This document shows, one piece after another, positions 17,571-27,136 of a DNA stretch of 64,000 nucleotides. Made by a program: the position numbers and the translations under genes. Below the pieces are notes generated by a model that was not told where the DNA came from, ran no database searches, and worked only from the letters and a program-made list of their open reading frames with translations. The stretch is from Kribbella sp. ALI-6-A (GTDB lineage: Bacteria > Actinomycetota > Actinomycetes > Propionibacteriales > Kribbellaceae). How positions within the stretch are numbered: position 1 is the first letter of the stretch; the number at the start of each line of letters is the position of its first letter. The stretch covers positions 310,001-374,000 of the forward strand of contig NZ_MTQN01000007.1 of assembly GCF_001984195.1 (NCBI RefSeq), in the 5' to 3' direction.

Positions 17571-18812
17571 ATGACGGATGCACAGCGGATCGTGATCGTC
17601 GGAGCGAGCTTGGCCGGGGCCTCGGCGGCGGAGACTCTGCGGTCGGAAGGCTTCACCGGAGAGCTCGTCCTGATCGGCAGTGAGACCGAGTTGCCGTACG
17701 AGCGACCGCCGTTGTCCAAGGGAGTGCTGCTCGGCAAGGACGAGCCCGTCTCGGCGCAACTGCACGACCAGCAATGGTACGACGACCACTCGATCAACCT
17801 CCGGCTCGGCACCACCGTGACCGCGCTCGACACCGCCGCCAAGACCGTCACGACCGACGACGGCCAGGCCACGCCGTACGACGAACTGCTGATCGCGACC
17901 GGCTCGCGCGTCCGTCGCCTCGACGTACCGGGCGGTGACCTGTCCGGTATCCATTACTTGCGCACCGCGGCCGACTCTCAGGCCCTCACCGACGCGTACG
18001 CCGCGAAGCCGCGGGTGGTCGTCGTCGGCGCGGGATGGATCGGGCTGGAGTCCGCCGCGGCGGCGCGGGAACGCGGCTGCGAGGTGACGGTGATCGAGCC
18101 GCAGTCCACCGCGCTCGCGTCGGTGCTGGGGGAGCAGGTCGGGGAGTTGTTCGCCGAGCTGCACCGGCAGCACGGCGTCCGGCTGCTGTTCGGGACCGGC
18201 GTCGAGGGCTTCGAGGGCAGCGACAAGGTGACCGGCGTGCGTACGTCGTCCGGCGAGGTGGTTCCGGCCGACCTCGTGGTGGTCGGCGTCGGCGTCCAGC
18301 CGAACATCGAACTCGCCGCCGAGGCCGGGATCGAGGTCGCGTCGCGGGAGAACGGCTCGGGCATCGTCACCGGGCCGGACCTGAAGACCTCGGCGCCCGG
18401 GGTCTTCGCGGCCGGTGACGTGGTCCGCTGGGAGCACCCGCTGCTCGGGCGGCCGGTCCGCGTCGAGCACTGGTCGAACGCGAAGGACAGCGGCGCCACG
18501 GCCGCGAAGGCGATGCTCGGCCAGGACGTCGCGCACGACGCGATCCCGTTCTTCTTCACCGACCAGTACGACCTGGGTATGGAGTACGCCGGTGACGTTC
18601 CGCGCGGTACGTCGTACCAGGTGGTGCTGCGCGGCGACCCGGCCTCCGGCGCCTATCTCGCGTTCTGGCTGGACGACGACCGGCACGTGCTGGCCGGGAT
18701 GCACGTCAACACCTGGGGTGCGATCGACGGCATCCAGGACCTCATCCGCTCGGGCCGGACGGTCGACGTGGACAAGCTCGCCGACCCGTCGGTCGAGCTC
18801 GGCGAGGTCTGA
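17571..18812 (+). CDS. FAD-dependent NAD(P)H:ferredoxin reductase-like protein
   Basis: 413 aa. Two Rossmann motifs are present: the FAD site IVIVGASLAGASAAETLR at residues 6-23 and the NAD site VVVVGAGWIGLESAAAA near 145. The rhodocoxin/putidaredoxin-reductase signature YERPPLSKGVL is near residue 43 and the second FAD motif GVFAAGDVVRW near 280. The C-terminal reductase domain is present. Such enzymes feed electrons from NAD(P)H to a ferredoxin serving a P450 or dioxygenase; neither is nearby, so the partner is elsewhere. It sits between dgt and dnaG on the same strand, 64 bp after dgt. Confidence 0.92.
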   Translation: MTDAQRIVIVGASLAGASAAETLRSEGFTGELVLIGSETELPYERPPLSKGVLLGKDEPVSAQLHDQQWYDDHSINLRLGTTVTALDTAAKTVTTDDGQATPYDELLIATGSRVRRLDVPGGDLSGIHYLRTAADSQALTDAYAAKPRVVVVGAGWIGLESAAAARERGCEVTVIEPQSTALASVLGEQVGELFAELHRQHGVRLLFGTGVEGFEGSDKVTGVRTSSGEVVPADLVVVGVGVQPNIELAAEAGIEVASRENGSGIVTGPDLKTSAPGVFAAGDVVRWEHPLLGRPVRVEHWSNAKDSGATAAKAMLGQDVAHDAIPFFFTDQYDLGMEYAGDVPRGTSYQVVLRGDPASGAYLAFWLDDDRHVLAGMHVNTWGAIDGIQDLIRSGRTVDVDKLADPSVELGEV

Positions 18813-18977
18813 CCAAGGACTGACCCGGCTCGGCGGGTGCGGGCCCCTGCCGGGCCGGGTCGGGTACGCCGGGGGCCGTGTCGGCCGAGCCGGTGCTCGA
18901 GTGGTCGCGGGCCGGTCGGGCAAGCCGGTGCTCGGGCGGGGCAGCGGGCGGCTACGGCGCCCCCGTAGACTCGCCGC

Positions 18978-20882
18978 GTGGCAGGCAGGATCAAGGACGA
19001 GGACATCGCGCTGGTGCGCGAGCGGGCGCGGATCGACGAGATCGTCGGCTCGTACGTGACCTTGAAGAACGCCGGTGGTGGATCGCTGAAGGGGCTGTGC
19101 CCGTTCCACGACGAGAAGTCGCCGTCGTTCAACGTGACTCCGGCCCGGGGGTTCTTCTACTGCTTCGGCTGCCAAGAGGGCGGCGACGTGATCGACTTCA
19201 TCCAGAAGATCGACCAGATCAGCTTCCATGAGGCGGTCGAGACGCTGGCCGCCAAGGTCGGCATCCAGCTGCGCTACGACGAATCCGGCGCGCCGATGCC
19301 GAAGTCGCAGAGCAACCAGCGGCCGCGCCTGGTCGAGGCGCACAAAGTGGCGGCCGAGTTCTACTCCGAGCTGCTGTTCGGTGCGCCCGAGGCGACGCTC
19401 GGGCGGCAGTTCCTGGACAAGCGCGGCTTCGACCGCGACGCCGCGGCGCACTTCGGGGTCGGGTTCTCGCCGCGCGGTGGCGAGCAGTTGGTCGCGCATC
19501 TGCGCGGCCGGGGCTTCAGCAACGCCGAACTGGTCGCGTCCGGGCTGTGTGCCGAGGGTGCGCGCGGGCTGTACGACCGGTTCCGCGGGCGGCTGATGTG
19601 GCCGATCCGCGACGCCAGCTCCGACGTCATCGGCTTCGGCGCGCGCCGGCTGTTCGACGACGACAAGATCGAGGCCAAGTACCTGAACACGCCGGAGACG
19701 GTGATCTACAAGAAGTCCAAGGTCCTGTACGGCGTGGACCTGGCCCGGCGGGAGATCGCGAAGGGCAAGCAGGCGGTTGTCGTCGAGGGCTACACCGACG
19801 TGATGGCCTGCCATCTGGCCGGCGTACAGACCGCGGTGGCGACGTGCGGTACGTCGTTCGGCGAGGACCACGCGCGGGTGCTGCGGCAGTTGCTGCTCGA
19901 CCACGACCAGTTCCGTGGCGAGGTGATCTTCACCTTCGACGGCGACTCGGCCGGCCAGCGCGCCGCGGTCAAGGCGTTCGAGGGTGACCAGGCGTTCGCG
20001 GCGCAGACGTACGTAGCGGTCGAGCCAGACGGGCTGGACCCGTGCGACCTGCGCCTGCAGAAGGGCGACGCGGCGGTCCGCGAGCTGATCGGCCGGCGGG
20101 TGCCGCTGTACCGGTTCGTGCTGACCGACCGGCTGTCGAAGTACGACCTCGACCGCGCCGACACCCGGATCGACGCCCTGCGCGACGCCGCACACCTGGT
20201 GGTGAGCATCCGGGACCGGTCGAAGGTCGACGCCTTCACCCGCGAACTCGCCGGCCTGCTCGGGATGGAGGTCGACCAGGTTCGCGCCGAGGTCCACCGC
20301 GCCGCCTCACGCCCGACGCCGGCTCGCGGCGGCGCGCCCGATCGCAGCCCGGTCGTCGTACAGACCGAGGCGCCACCGCCTCCCCGCCAGAATTTGCCGT
20401 CCCCCCGCGAGCCGCGCTTCCTGATGGAATGGGACGTTCTGAAGCTCGCAATGCAGTACCCAGCCCTGGTCGGCGCCGCCTTCGACGAACTCGACGACCA
20501 CGACTTCACCCACCCCTGGCTCGCCGCCGTCCGCGCCGCAATGGCCAAGCTCGGCGGCCCGACCCAGGCGGCCCCCGGCGAAGCCTGGGTCGTCGCCGTC
20601 CGCGATGCTATGGGCAACGACCCGGCCGCCGCGGTCGTCTCAGCCTTGGCCGTGGAGGGCCTGCGCCTCGGCCGTGACCCCGACGAACGCTTCGCCCGGG
20701 CCCATGTGGCGAGGTTGCAGGAGCTCACCTGTCTGCGGCGGATCGCGGACCTCAAGTCGAAGCTCCAGCGCACGAATCCGATCGACAAGGCGGATGAGTA
20801 CAACCGGATGTTCGGCGAGCTGATCGCGTTGGAGCAGTACCGGACCGAGCTGAGGGAACAGGCGATCTCCGGGGCGTTGTAG
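18978..20882 (+). CDS. dnaG: DNA primase
   Basis: 634 aa from GTG 18978. It synthesises RNA primers at replication forks with the DnaB helicase. The N-terminal CHC2 zinc ribbon is complete (LCPFHDEKSPSF, then FYCFGCQEGGDV, about residues 40-72). The RNA-polymerase/Toprim core has VVEGYTDVMA near 268 and FTFDGDSAGQ near 318. A Pro/Arg-rich linker near 440-475 leads to the helical DnaB-binding domain (MEWDVLKLAMQYPALVG). The length is usual for actinobacterial primases. The 165-bp gap upstream is very GC-rich with short repeats and no clear promoter. Confidence 0.97.
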   Translation: MAGRIKDEDIALVRERARIDEIVGSYVTLKNAGGGSLKGLCPFHDEKSPSFNVTPARGFFYCFGCQEGGDVIDFIQKIDQISFHEAVETLAAKVGIQLRYDESGAPMPKSQSNQRPRLVEAHKVAAEFYSELLFGAPEATLGRQFLDKRGFDRDAAAHFGVGFSPRGGEQLVAHLRGRGFSNAELVASGLCAEGARGLYDRFRGRLMWPIRDASSDVIGFGARRLFDDDKIEAKYLNTPETVIYKKSKVLYGVDLARREIAKGKQAVVVEGYTDVMACHLAGVQTAVATCGTSFGEDHARVLRQLLLDHDQFRGEVIFTFDGDSAGQRAAVKAFEGDQAFAAQTYVAVEPDGLDPCDLRLQKGDAAVRELIGRRVPLYRFVLTDRLSKYDLDRADTRIDALRDAAHLVVSIRDRSKVDAFTRELAGLLGMEVDQVRAEVHRAASRPTPARGGAPDRSPVVVQTEAPPPPRQNLPSPREPRFLMEWDVLKLAMQYPALVGAAFDELDDHDFTHPWLAAVRAAMAKLGGPTQAAPGEAWVVAVRDAMGNDPAAAVVSALAVEGLRLGRDPDERFARAHVARLQELTCLRRIADLKSKLQRTNPIDKADEYNRMFGELIALEQYRTELREQAISGAL

Positions 20883-20942
20883 GTCGGGCTTGGCTGGTGG
20901 GCCTCTTCGGGGGTCTTCGGGCGGACATCGGCCGCCGTTCGG

Positions 20943-21590
20943 CGGAGGGCCGCTCACCCGGCCCCGCTCAAGGCGCTCGACCGCAACGCCAACGGCCACT
21001 ACGGGCAGTCAGCTGCTCTTCGGAAGGGCCTCCAGGCGGCGCTCGGCCGCCGTTCGGCCGAGGACCGCTCACCCGGTGCCGCCCAAGGCACCCGACCGCA
21101 CCGCTGACGGCCACCGCGCAGCAGTCGGCCACCTTTCGGCAGGGCCTCAGCGCGGCCGTCGGCAGCCCTTCCGCGGAGGACCGCTGACCCGGCCCCGCTC
21201 AAGGCGCTCGGCCGCACCCGCCCGCGTCCACCGCCCGGCAGCCGGGTACCTTTCGGCAGGCCCCAGGCCCCAGGCCCGGGCCCGGCCGCGGGCGGCGTTC
21301 GGCCACCTTCTCGGCGGGGCCTCCGCTTCCCCCGCCCCGCGCGAGGTGCTCGGCCGACGGCCACCACGCGGCAGTCAGTCGCCCTCGGGCGGAGGACCGC
21401 TCATCCCGTCCCGCTCATGGCGCGCGGCCCGCAACGCCAACGGCGACTGCGCGGCAGCCGGGCACCCTCCGGCGTGGCCGCCGGGCGGCAGTCGGGCACC
21501 TTCCGGCGTGGCCGCCGGGCGGCAGTCCGGCACCTTCTCGGCGGGGCCTCCGCGCGGCAGCCGGACACCCTTCCCCGGCCCTTCGGCGAC
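20943..21590. repeat. GC-rich degenerate tandem-repeat region (nested ~118-nt and 34-nt units)
   Basis: In the 852-bp dnaG to 46-aa-gene gap, a block like CCGCTCACCCGGCCCCGCTC followed by AAGGCGCTCG recurs at about 20948, 21064, 21181 and 21396. Within and after it a 34-nt unit starting GCGGCAGYCGGGCACC is tandemly repeated at 21451, 21485, 21519 and 21554, with looser copies near 21003, 21117, 21233 and 21292. Open frames exist on both strands, but they are Pro/Arg/Gly-rich products of GC composition without start signals, so I do not call them genes. Confidence 0.75.
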
Positions 21591-21734
21591 CGTCGGGCAC
21601 CCTCGCCCACCTCCGGGCGACCGTAAGGCCCCCATTTCCGGCCGGAAACCAGGGCTGTCTCAGGGGTGTGACCCAGTGCTTCTCACCACCGGCAGGGGAT
21701 GATGGAGTCCAGGTCCGACCGAAGGAGAAATTCG

Positions 21735-21875
21735 ATGGGCTGGTTCATCCTGCTGGTGCTGATCGTGGGCGCCGTCGCGGCATTCAAGTACCGCGTCCCT
21801 CTGATCGCCAAGCTGACCGGGCAACCCCCACACCGCATCCAGCGTGCCCTGGAGCGCCGCAAGAACAAGAGCTGA
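21735..21875 (+). CDS. 46-aa single-pass membrane microprotein
   Basis: A short gene. ATG 21735 with GGAG (GAAGGAG, 21721-21727) about eight bases upstream encodes a hydrophobic helix (WFILLVLIVGAVAAF, residues 3-17) followed by a basic tail (RIQRALERRKNKS) and a TGA at 21873. The pattern of one N-terminal membrane span with a cationic cytoplasmic tail, together with the Shine-Dalgarno, supports coding. Similar small proteins are common in actinobacterial genomes (inference from general knowledge). It is flanked on both sides by tandem-repeat arrays and stands alone. The function is unknown; membrane-complex accessory subunits often look like this. Confidence 0.75.
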   Translation: MGWFILLVLIVGAVAAFKYRVPLIAKLTGQPPHRIQRALERRKNKS

Positions 21876-21980
21876 CCCACTGTCGTCATCGCCCCGTCGC
21901 ACCAAGCGACGGGGCGTTCGAACTCACGCCCGAGCGAACGCGCTCCGCCCCGGGCGCAGCAACTTCGACCCGATCTCGCT

Positions 21981-22294
21981 CGAGTGGCCCACACCGACGG
22001 ATGCGGGCTGGAGAGCCCGCGCAAACGCGGTTGGCTCAAATGCCCCACATCACCGCGGTGCAGCCGGAGCGACCCACACCAAAGCCGTCCGGATCGCATG
22101 ATCCACTTCAGCGCCGTCCGCCTCAACCATCCTCTATCGACGCTCTCGCCCGAGATGTCGCGCATCACCGCGGATCAGCTGAAGCGCCCCGCAACACCGC
22201 CGTCCGGCTCGAATGACCCACTTCAGCGCAGTCCGGCTGGAGTGCCCCACTTCAACCCCGTACGGCTCGAGTGCGGGCGGAATTGTTGCCGGCC
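21981..22294. repeat. Tandem array of about eleven degenerate ~29-nt units
   Basis: Units begin near 21981, 22010, 22037, 22066, 22095, 22124, 22151, 22181, 22210, 22239 and 22268. The best copies share CGAATGACCCACTTCAGCGC followed by CGTCCGGCT. They abut directly with no spacers, and copies differ from the consensus by several bases. The array occupies most of the 517-bp gap between the 46-aa gene and tRNA-Asn. No gene is evident in it. Confidence 0.75.
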
Positions 22295-22392
22295 GGCTCG
22301 AGCCCAACCGGCTCATCGCCGACCGCCGACCGCCCGGCGTTCAAGCAACAAAAAGACCGATTCCGAAGCCGGAACCGGTCGATCGTTTGTTG

Positions 22393-22465
22393 CTCCCGCG
22401 ACTGGACTCGAACCAGTAACCTGCCGGTTAACAGCCGGCTGCTCTGCCAATTGAGCTACGCGGGA
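22393..22465 (-). tRNA. tRNA-Asn (GTT)
   Basis: The complement folds into a 73-nt cloverleaf: acceptor TCCCGCG/CGCGGGA, D-arm GCTCAATTGGCAGAGC, anticodon stem GCCGG/CCGGC around loop CTGTTAA (anticodon GTT), and T-arm ACTGGTTCGAGTCCAGT. The 3' CCA is not fully encoded. Confidence 0.95.
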
Positions 22466-22581
22466 TCGGTGGTCTTGCGTTGTCCCCGATCCCCGAGGAC
22501 CGGATTAGGTTAGCAGGCTCCGGCCGAACTACAAAAACGGGATTCGCGCACCCCGATCGCGGGCCCGAACCGCCTTCCGCG

Positions 22582-23106
22582 TCAGACTCCGAACTCCTCC
22601 CGAACACCCTGCAACGCCGCCTCCGCCCGCTCGATCAGCCCCGGCTGGTCCGGCGACAATCCCTTGTCCAGAACGAAGTTCCAGGCGATCGGCGCGTCCG
22701 TCGTCGCCGGGTTCCGCCGGCCGACGATCCGCACGCCCTTCTTGCCCGCCAACGGAACGTGCCGCTGTACGACGATGCTCGCGTCGACCCGCTCCCGCAG
22801 CAACTGCCCGAACCGTCCCGGGTCGTCCACCGCCAGATCGGTCGACCGCAACGGCGTCCCGAACGCGGTCGTCTCGTACACGTGCAGCACCGACCCCTCG
22901 GAGTCCCACGCCGCCCGCTCGATCGCCTCCCAACCCACCCGGCGAAGCTTGTCCCCCTCCGGCAGATAGACCGCCGACCGAGTCCCCGCCACCCAGGCCC
23001 CGTCCGTCAGCTGCACCGCCGCGAGAATGTCGTCCCGCTCACCCGCGGCAACCCGCACCGCCTCGACCAGCTCAGAGGGCCATACCGAACGCCGAAGTTT
23101 GAACAC
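22582..23106 (-). CDS. Unrecognised actinobacterial protein, 174 aa
   Basis: I do not recognise a named family. From GTG 23106 the protein starts FKLRRSVWPSELVEAVRVAAG. It has a mixed alpha/beta pattern, with a beta-rich centre (TDGAWVAGTRSAVYLPEG, then GSVLHVYETTAFGTPL) and a terminal helical segment with IAWNFVLDKGLSPDQPG. It has no signal peptide or membrane helix. The frame is open to 23190 but those codons are unlike a protein start. A GGAGG sits very close to the chosen GTG, so the start is uncertain. It lies 116 bp upstream of tRNA-Asn on the same strand. Confidence 0.75.
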   Translation of the reverse strand: MFKLRRSVWPSELVEAVRVAAGERDDILAAVQLTDGAWVAGTRSAVYLPEGDKLRRVGWEAIERAAWDSEGSVLHVYETTAFGTPLRSTDLAVDDPGRFGQLLRERVDASIVVQRHVPLAGKKGVRIVGRRNPATTDAPIAWNFVLDKGLSPDQPGLIERAEAALQGVREEFGV

Positions 23107-23338
23107 ACCTCCATCGTCGCAGCCCACGCCAACCGCCCCGCCGCCTGGTCTCCAACGCCATCGACCCGGGCGCCTCGCGCAGTTGCTCACGGCCTTCGCC
23201 GCACCTACCGCTCAGGCGCCCGGGTTGCAGAGCGCGACAGAAGCCCAGTGCGAGGAACTCTGACAGCCTCCTGGGGCGAAGCGCAGGTCTCCAACCAGTG
23301 GTTGGCGCCACTCGACGCCAAACCCTAAGTTGAGACCT

Positions 23339-24085
23339 ATGCGACTCTTCCGGCGGCAGAAGACCATCTCCGTGCCGGACCGATACGGCCTCGGCCCCGG
23401 CGACGCCATCGAACTGCCGGCTCAGCCGAACGTGCAGCGGTTGTTCGACGGCGTCGCGGACAAAGACCGAACCCGCATGATCGTCGGCTACCTGAGCCAC
23501 CCCGACCCGGCCGTCCGCCTCGCTGCCATCCAGCAAGGCCCGGCCCCCGGCACTGCGACCGTCGCCGAGATCGAAGAACTGGTCGACCGCCTGGCCGACC
23601 TCGACCCCGCCGTACGAGCTGCCGCGGGCGCCGCCCTCTGGGACATCCAGGCCGACACCGCCTGCGAGCGAACCGTCCTGATCCTCCGCGACGAGATCCG
23701 CGGCCACACGATGACTTTCGGCGCCCCCAGCACCGAATCCCTCCGCCTGGGCCGCGAACCAGCCGAACAGGCCCTGCAAACCCTGCTTGCCTCAGCCCCC
23801 GACGACGAAGCCCAGGCCCGCCTCCAAGCCCTGATCGACGAACACGTCCTTCTCCCCGACACCGTCGAGCCCGACCCCACTCTCGTCCTTGAGTTCATCG
23901 AAAAGGTCATGCGCCGAACCAGCGACGGCGAGATCGCCACGTACGAGGCCTACCGCGCCACTGACCGCGTTCAAGCCCTTGCCTACCTCAACGCCCACCC
24001 GGTCACCGAGGAGTTCTACTACCTCGAAGTAGAAACCCCGGAAGGCACCTTCGGCCGCGACATCAAGGGCATCTACGACATCTGA
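23339..24085 (+). CDS. HEAT-repeat-like protein, 248 aa
   Basis: From ATG 23339. Two short HEAT-like helical pairs are visible (YLSHPDPAVRLAAIQQGP and LADLDPAVRAAAGAALWDI, about residues 45-105), followed by a helical acidic region and a C-terminal segment with EFYYLEVETPEGTFGRD. No catalytic motif is seen. The repeats suggest protein-protein contacts. The gene is divergent from the 174-aa gene (232-bp gap). I am confident it is coding; the function is open. Confidence 0.8.
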   Translation: MRLFRRQKTISVPDRYGLGPGDAIELPAQPNVQRLFDGVADKDRTRMIVGYLSHPDPAVRLAAIQQGPAPGTATVAEIEELVDRLADLDPAVRAAAGAALWDIQADTACERTVLILRDEIRGHTMTFGAPSTESLRLGREPAEQALQTLLASAPDDEAQARLQALIDEHVLLPDTVEPDPTLVLEFIEKVMRRTSDGEIATYEAYRATDRVQALAYLNAHPVTEEFYYLEVETPEGTFGRDIKGIYDI

Positions 24086-24631
24086 CGCACCAGCCGGACG
24101 TCGACAACAACTTGGTCGCGTCGACGCGAATCGTCGACGACCTCGTCGGCCCACTCGAACTTTCGACGACCTCGGCGCGGCCCACCTTCAATGACGTCCT
24201 CGTCAGCTCCTTCGGCAGATCCGGGTCACCAGAGCACCGCGAGCCGGCCGCGCCGAACGGCGGCGAACGAGCGCCCCGAGGACTCGTACGACCGCAGCCG
24301 TGCGGCTGAGTTTCAACCAGCGCCGATCATCTCCCTCCTCGGCCATACGCTCCGCGAGCCGACGAGCCGCGTGGCTGCCATACGCCGACTTGTTGTGGGT
24401 GACAGAAGTCGACGTACGGCAGATGTAACCCCGCGCAGTAGCGAGGCAGCCGCAAGCGCACAGCGGCGTCGCGGGTCAGGTCCCGCTCGGCGACCCGTTC
24501 CGGCGGGACGGGCCCTGGCCTGCGGCAGCTGCAGCGCACAGCGGCGCCACCACGGGCAGGTCGCGTCGGCGAGCCTGTCCGGCGGGGATCAGCCTGGCCC
24601 TCGCCCGAGGTCCGCACAGGCGAGGGCTGGG
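24086..24631. other. 546-bp intergenic region with an imperfect direct repeat
   Basis: Between two convergent genes. No gene or RNA is recognised. Two imperfect copies of a ~75-bp sequence lie next to each other (about 24455-24525 and 24530-24605); both contain GCGCACAGCGGCG, then GGTCAGGTCC/GGCAGGTCGC, CGGCGA and TCCGGCGGG. No hairpin with a T-run was found. Confidence 0.5.
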
Positions 24632-25534
<903 letters not shown>

Positions 25535-25749
25535 CGTTCTCCCCTCTCTCTTGAAGGGATGGTGCCGCGATTCACCACGCCAGAACGGGCCGATCTGAGA
25601 TCGGTGGACAACTACGGGAAGTAACCGTGTGGTAACCCGGTGTCTGTGGATAACGCGCGACAGCCAAGCGGCCCGCCGGGTTATCCTCCGGCGCCGACGA
25701 TCCGGAGCCCACCAGATACGATCTCCCGACAAGCGCCGACCAGGCGCCG

Positions 25750-25826
25750 GGGGCGGTAGCTCAGCCGGTCAGAGCAGGGGACTCATAATCCCTGGGTCGT
25801 GGGTTCGAGCCCCACCCGCCCCACCA
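25750..25826 (+). tRNA. tRNA with CAT anticodon (elongator Met or Ile2)
   Basis: 77 nt including an encoded CCA. Acceptor GGGGCGG/CCGCCCC, D-arm GCTCAGCCGGTCAGAGC, anticodon stem GGGGA/TCCCT around loop CTCATAA (anticodon CAT), T-arm GTGGGTTCGAGCCCCAC. The first acceptor pair is normal, so it is not initiator tRNA-like. Met versus lysidine-modified Ile cannot be settled by eye. Confidence 0.93.
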
Positions 25827-26096
25827 CAAGACCGCAGGTCAGGTGCATCGCATCCGGTCGACGTTGGCTCTGCGCGGTATCTGGCCACGGTGAATCCCGT
25901 GGCTCTCCCTGGCGCCGGTCGTCAGCTCACCGTCCAGGTTGAGGTCGGTCCCCGGCGGCTGAGGGGTTCCTGGCTGGGTCGGCGGTCCACCGCGTGCGTT
26001 GCCTGTCGCAGCTGCACGCGAGCAGTAGATCGTGATCGTGGAAGTTGGGTACTGGTGCGGTAGGCAACTACCTAGCGACCACAAGGGAGTCGATCG

Positions 26097-26306
26097 ATGG
26101 CTGAGACGAAGTCGACCCGCAACAGCGGCCAGGAGTGGACCGACGACGACGTGCAGCAGTTGCGCGAGCTGGCCGAGGGCAACACCCCGGTCGGTGTGAT
26201 GAGCGTGAAGCTCGGCCGCACCGAGGACGCGATCCGGGGCAAGGCGCAGGCGGAGGGGATCAGCCTGTCGCCGCCGAACCGGTCGCCGTACGGCGACATG
26301 AGCTGA
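26097..26306 (+). CDS. Small SANT/Myb-like protein, 69 aa
   Basis: ATG 26097 with AGGGAG eight bases upstream. The sequence EWTDDDVQQLRELAEGNTPV followed by VKLGRTEDAIRGKAQAEGIS has the WT(x)ED...L...G.....A..LGRT..A...KA pattern of a short SANT/Myb-type three-helix DNA-binding domain. Small proteins with this pattern are widespread in bacteria and usually annotated hypothetical. The remaining tail (PPNRSPYGDMS) is disordered. The gene follows the CAU tRNA by 270 bp and stands just before the decayed island, so it marks the end of core-like sequence. Confidence 0.82.
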   Translation: MAETKSTRNSGQEWTDDDVQQLRELAEGNTPVGVMSVKLGRTEDAIRGKAQAEGISLSPPNRSPYGDMS

Positions 26307-26337
26307 CACCGGCCGCTGCTGATTCCTTCACGGGAAG

Positions 26338-26472
26338 GGCAGCGCGGCGTCGACCCGGCTGCCGGCCGATCTGGTCGGCCCGGTCGACGTCGAGTTCGCG
26401 AAGCTGGTCGAGACGATCCCGGGCGAGTCCGCGCTGCCCGACGGTAGTCGGTACGACGTCAAGGATGGGTAC
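26338..26472 (+). pseudogene. N-terminal fragment of an ATP-dependent DNA ligase
   Basis: One frame reads TRLPADLVGPVDVEFAKLVE followed by TIPGESALPDGSRYDVKDGY. That matches the start of small actinobacterial ATP-dependent ligases up to the adenylation motif K(W)DGYR, but the Trp codon between Lys and Asp-Gly is missing and homology stops at about 26472. There is no start codon with a Shine-Dalgarno. It carries exactly the section that the larger remnant at 28073-28978 lacks. Confidence 0.65.
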
Positions 26473-27136
26473 CTTCACTGAACTCGTCAAGTCGTGTTTG
26501 AACGCTCGACTGGTGCCTCGGCGCGTGGAGTGCGGGTGCGGGGTCGCAGGTGCGTCGGTAGCTTGTCCGGTGAAACCGGGGGTAGCGCACCGACGAGCCA
26601 TTAGGCGAAACCCGCATGGTTGGTGGCTCGCTGAGCGGGAACCTGTTGGTAACGTGGTCAGGATCCCGCGCGGGAGATGGGCTGCCAGGTCGCGCGCTTG
26701 GACAATGCAGCGCGCGTGACCGTTCCCATCTACCCGCTCGGGTGGATCTTAGGATGCACCCGCAGCGTCGCCTGGCGTGAGGAGTTCGCACAAGTTCGAC
26801 GAGGCAGCGGATCGAGTGGGCCACCGGAGTGCTGATGCAGCACCTTGACCTGGCCGCTCGTCCGGCCCGCGCTAGGTCGGCGATTCTGGCGATCGACCGG
26901 TCGCTGGCGACGACTGCACGTGAGGTGGTTGTGGCTGCGGTGGCCGGGCGCTGTGGGTGATGGTGTGCGGGGCGGTTCTGGTGCTGCTGGTCTGAACAAC
27001 CGGAACCTCGGGCGGCCGGACCTCGCGCGCGACTGCTCCCCGTGCGGGTGGAGTGCCCCCGCTGATGCACCGACTCACCGAGTCAGCGATCCATCGCCAG
27101 TATCGCAAAACGAGGTCGAACCGTTACACCGGGCGC
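26473..27136. other. Degenerate intergenic region; possible ANTAR remnant near 26800-26960
   Basis: No intact gene is supported. On the plus strand around 26800-26955 a frame reads RIEWATGVLMQHLDLAARPA and ends in AREVVVAAVAG, which resembles an ANTAR RNA-binding tail (helix, then R/L-rich helix, then VVxG) but has no start or upstream domain. The rest shows nothing. Confidence 0.35.

Noticed and set aside
20890-21702. A long open frame after dnaG, and others on the opposite strand
   Set aside because: The products are Pro/Arg/Gly-rich and mirror the repeat units, open frames exist on both strands, and no start signal is present. The region is a repeat array.
21981-22294. CRISPR-like array
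   Set aside because: Units abut with no unique spacers and are strongly diverged; there are no cas genes in the window.
22213-22419. Short proteins around tRNA-Asn
   Set aside because: They overlap the tRNA and the repeat array in several frames; not supported.
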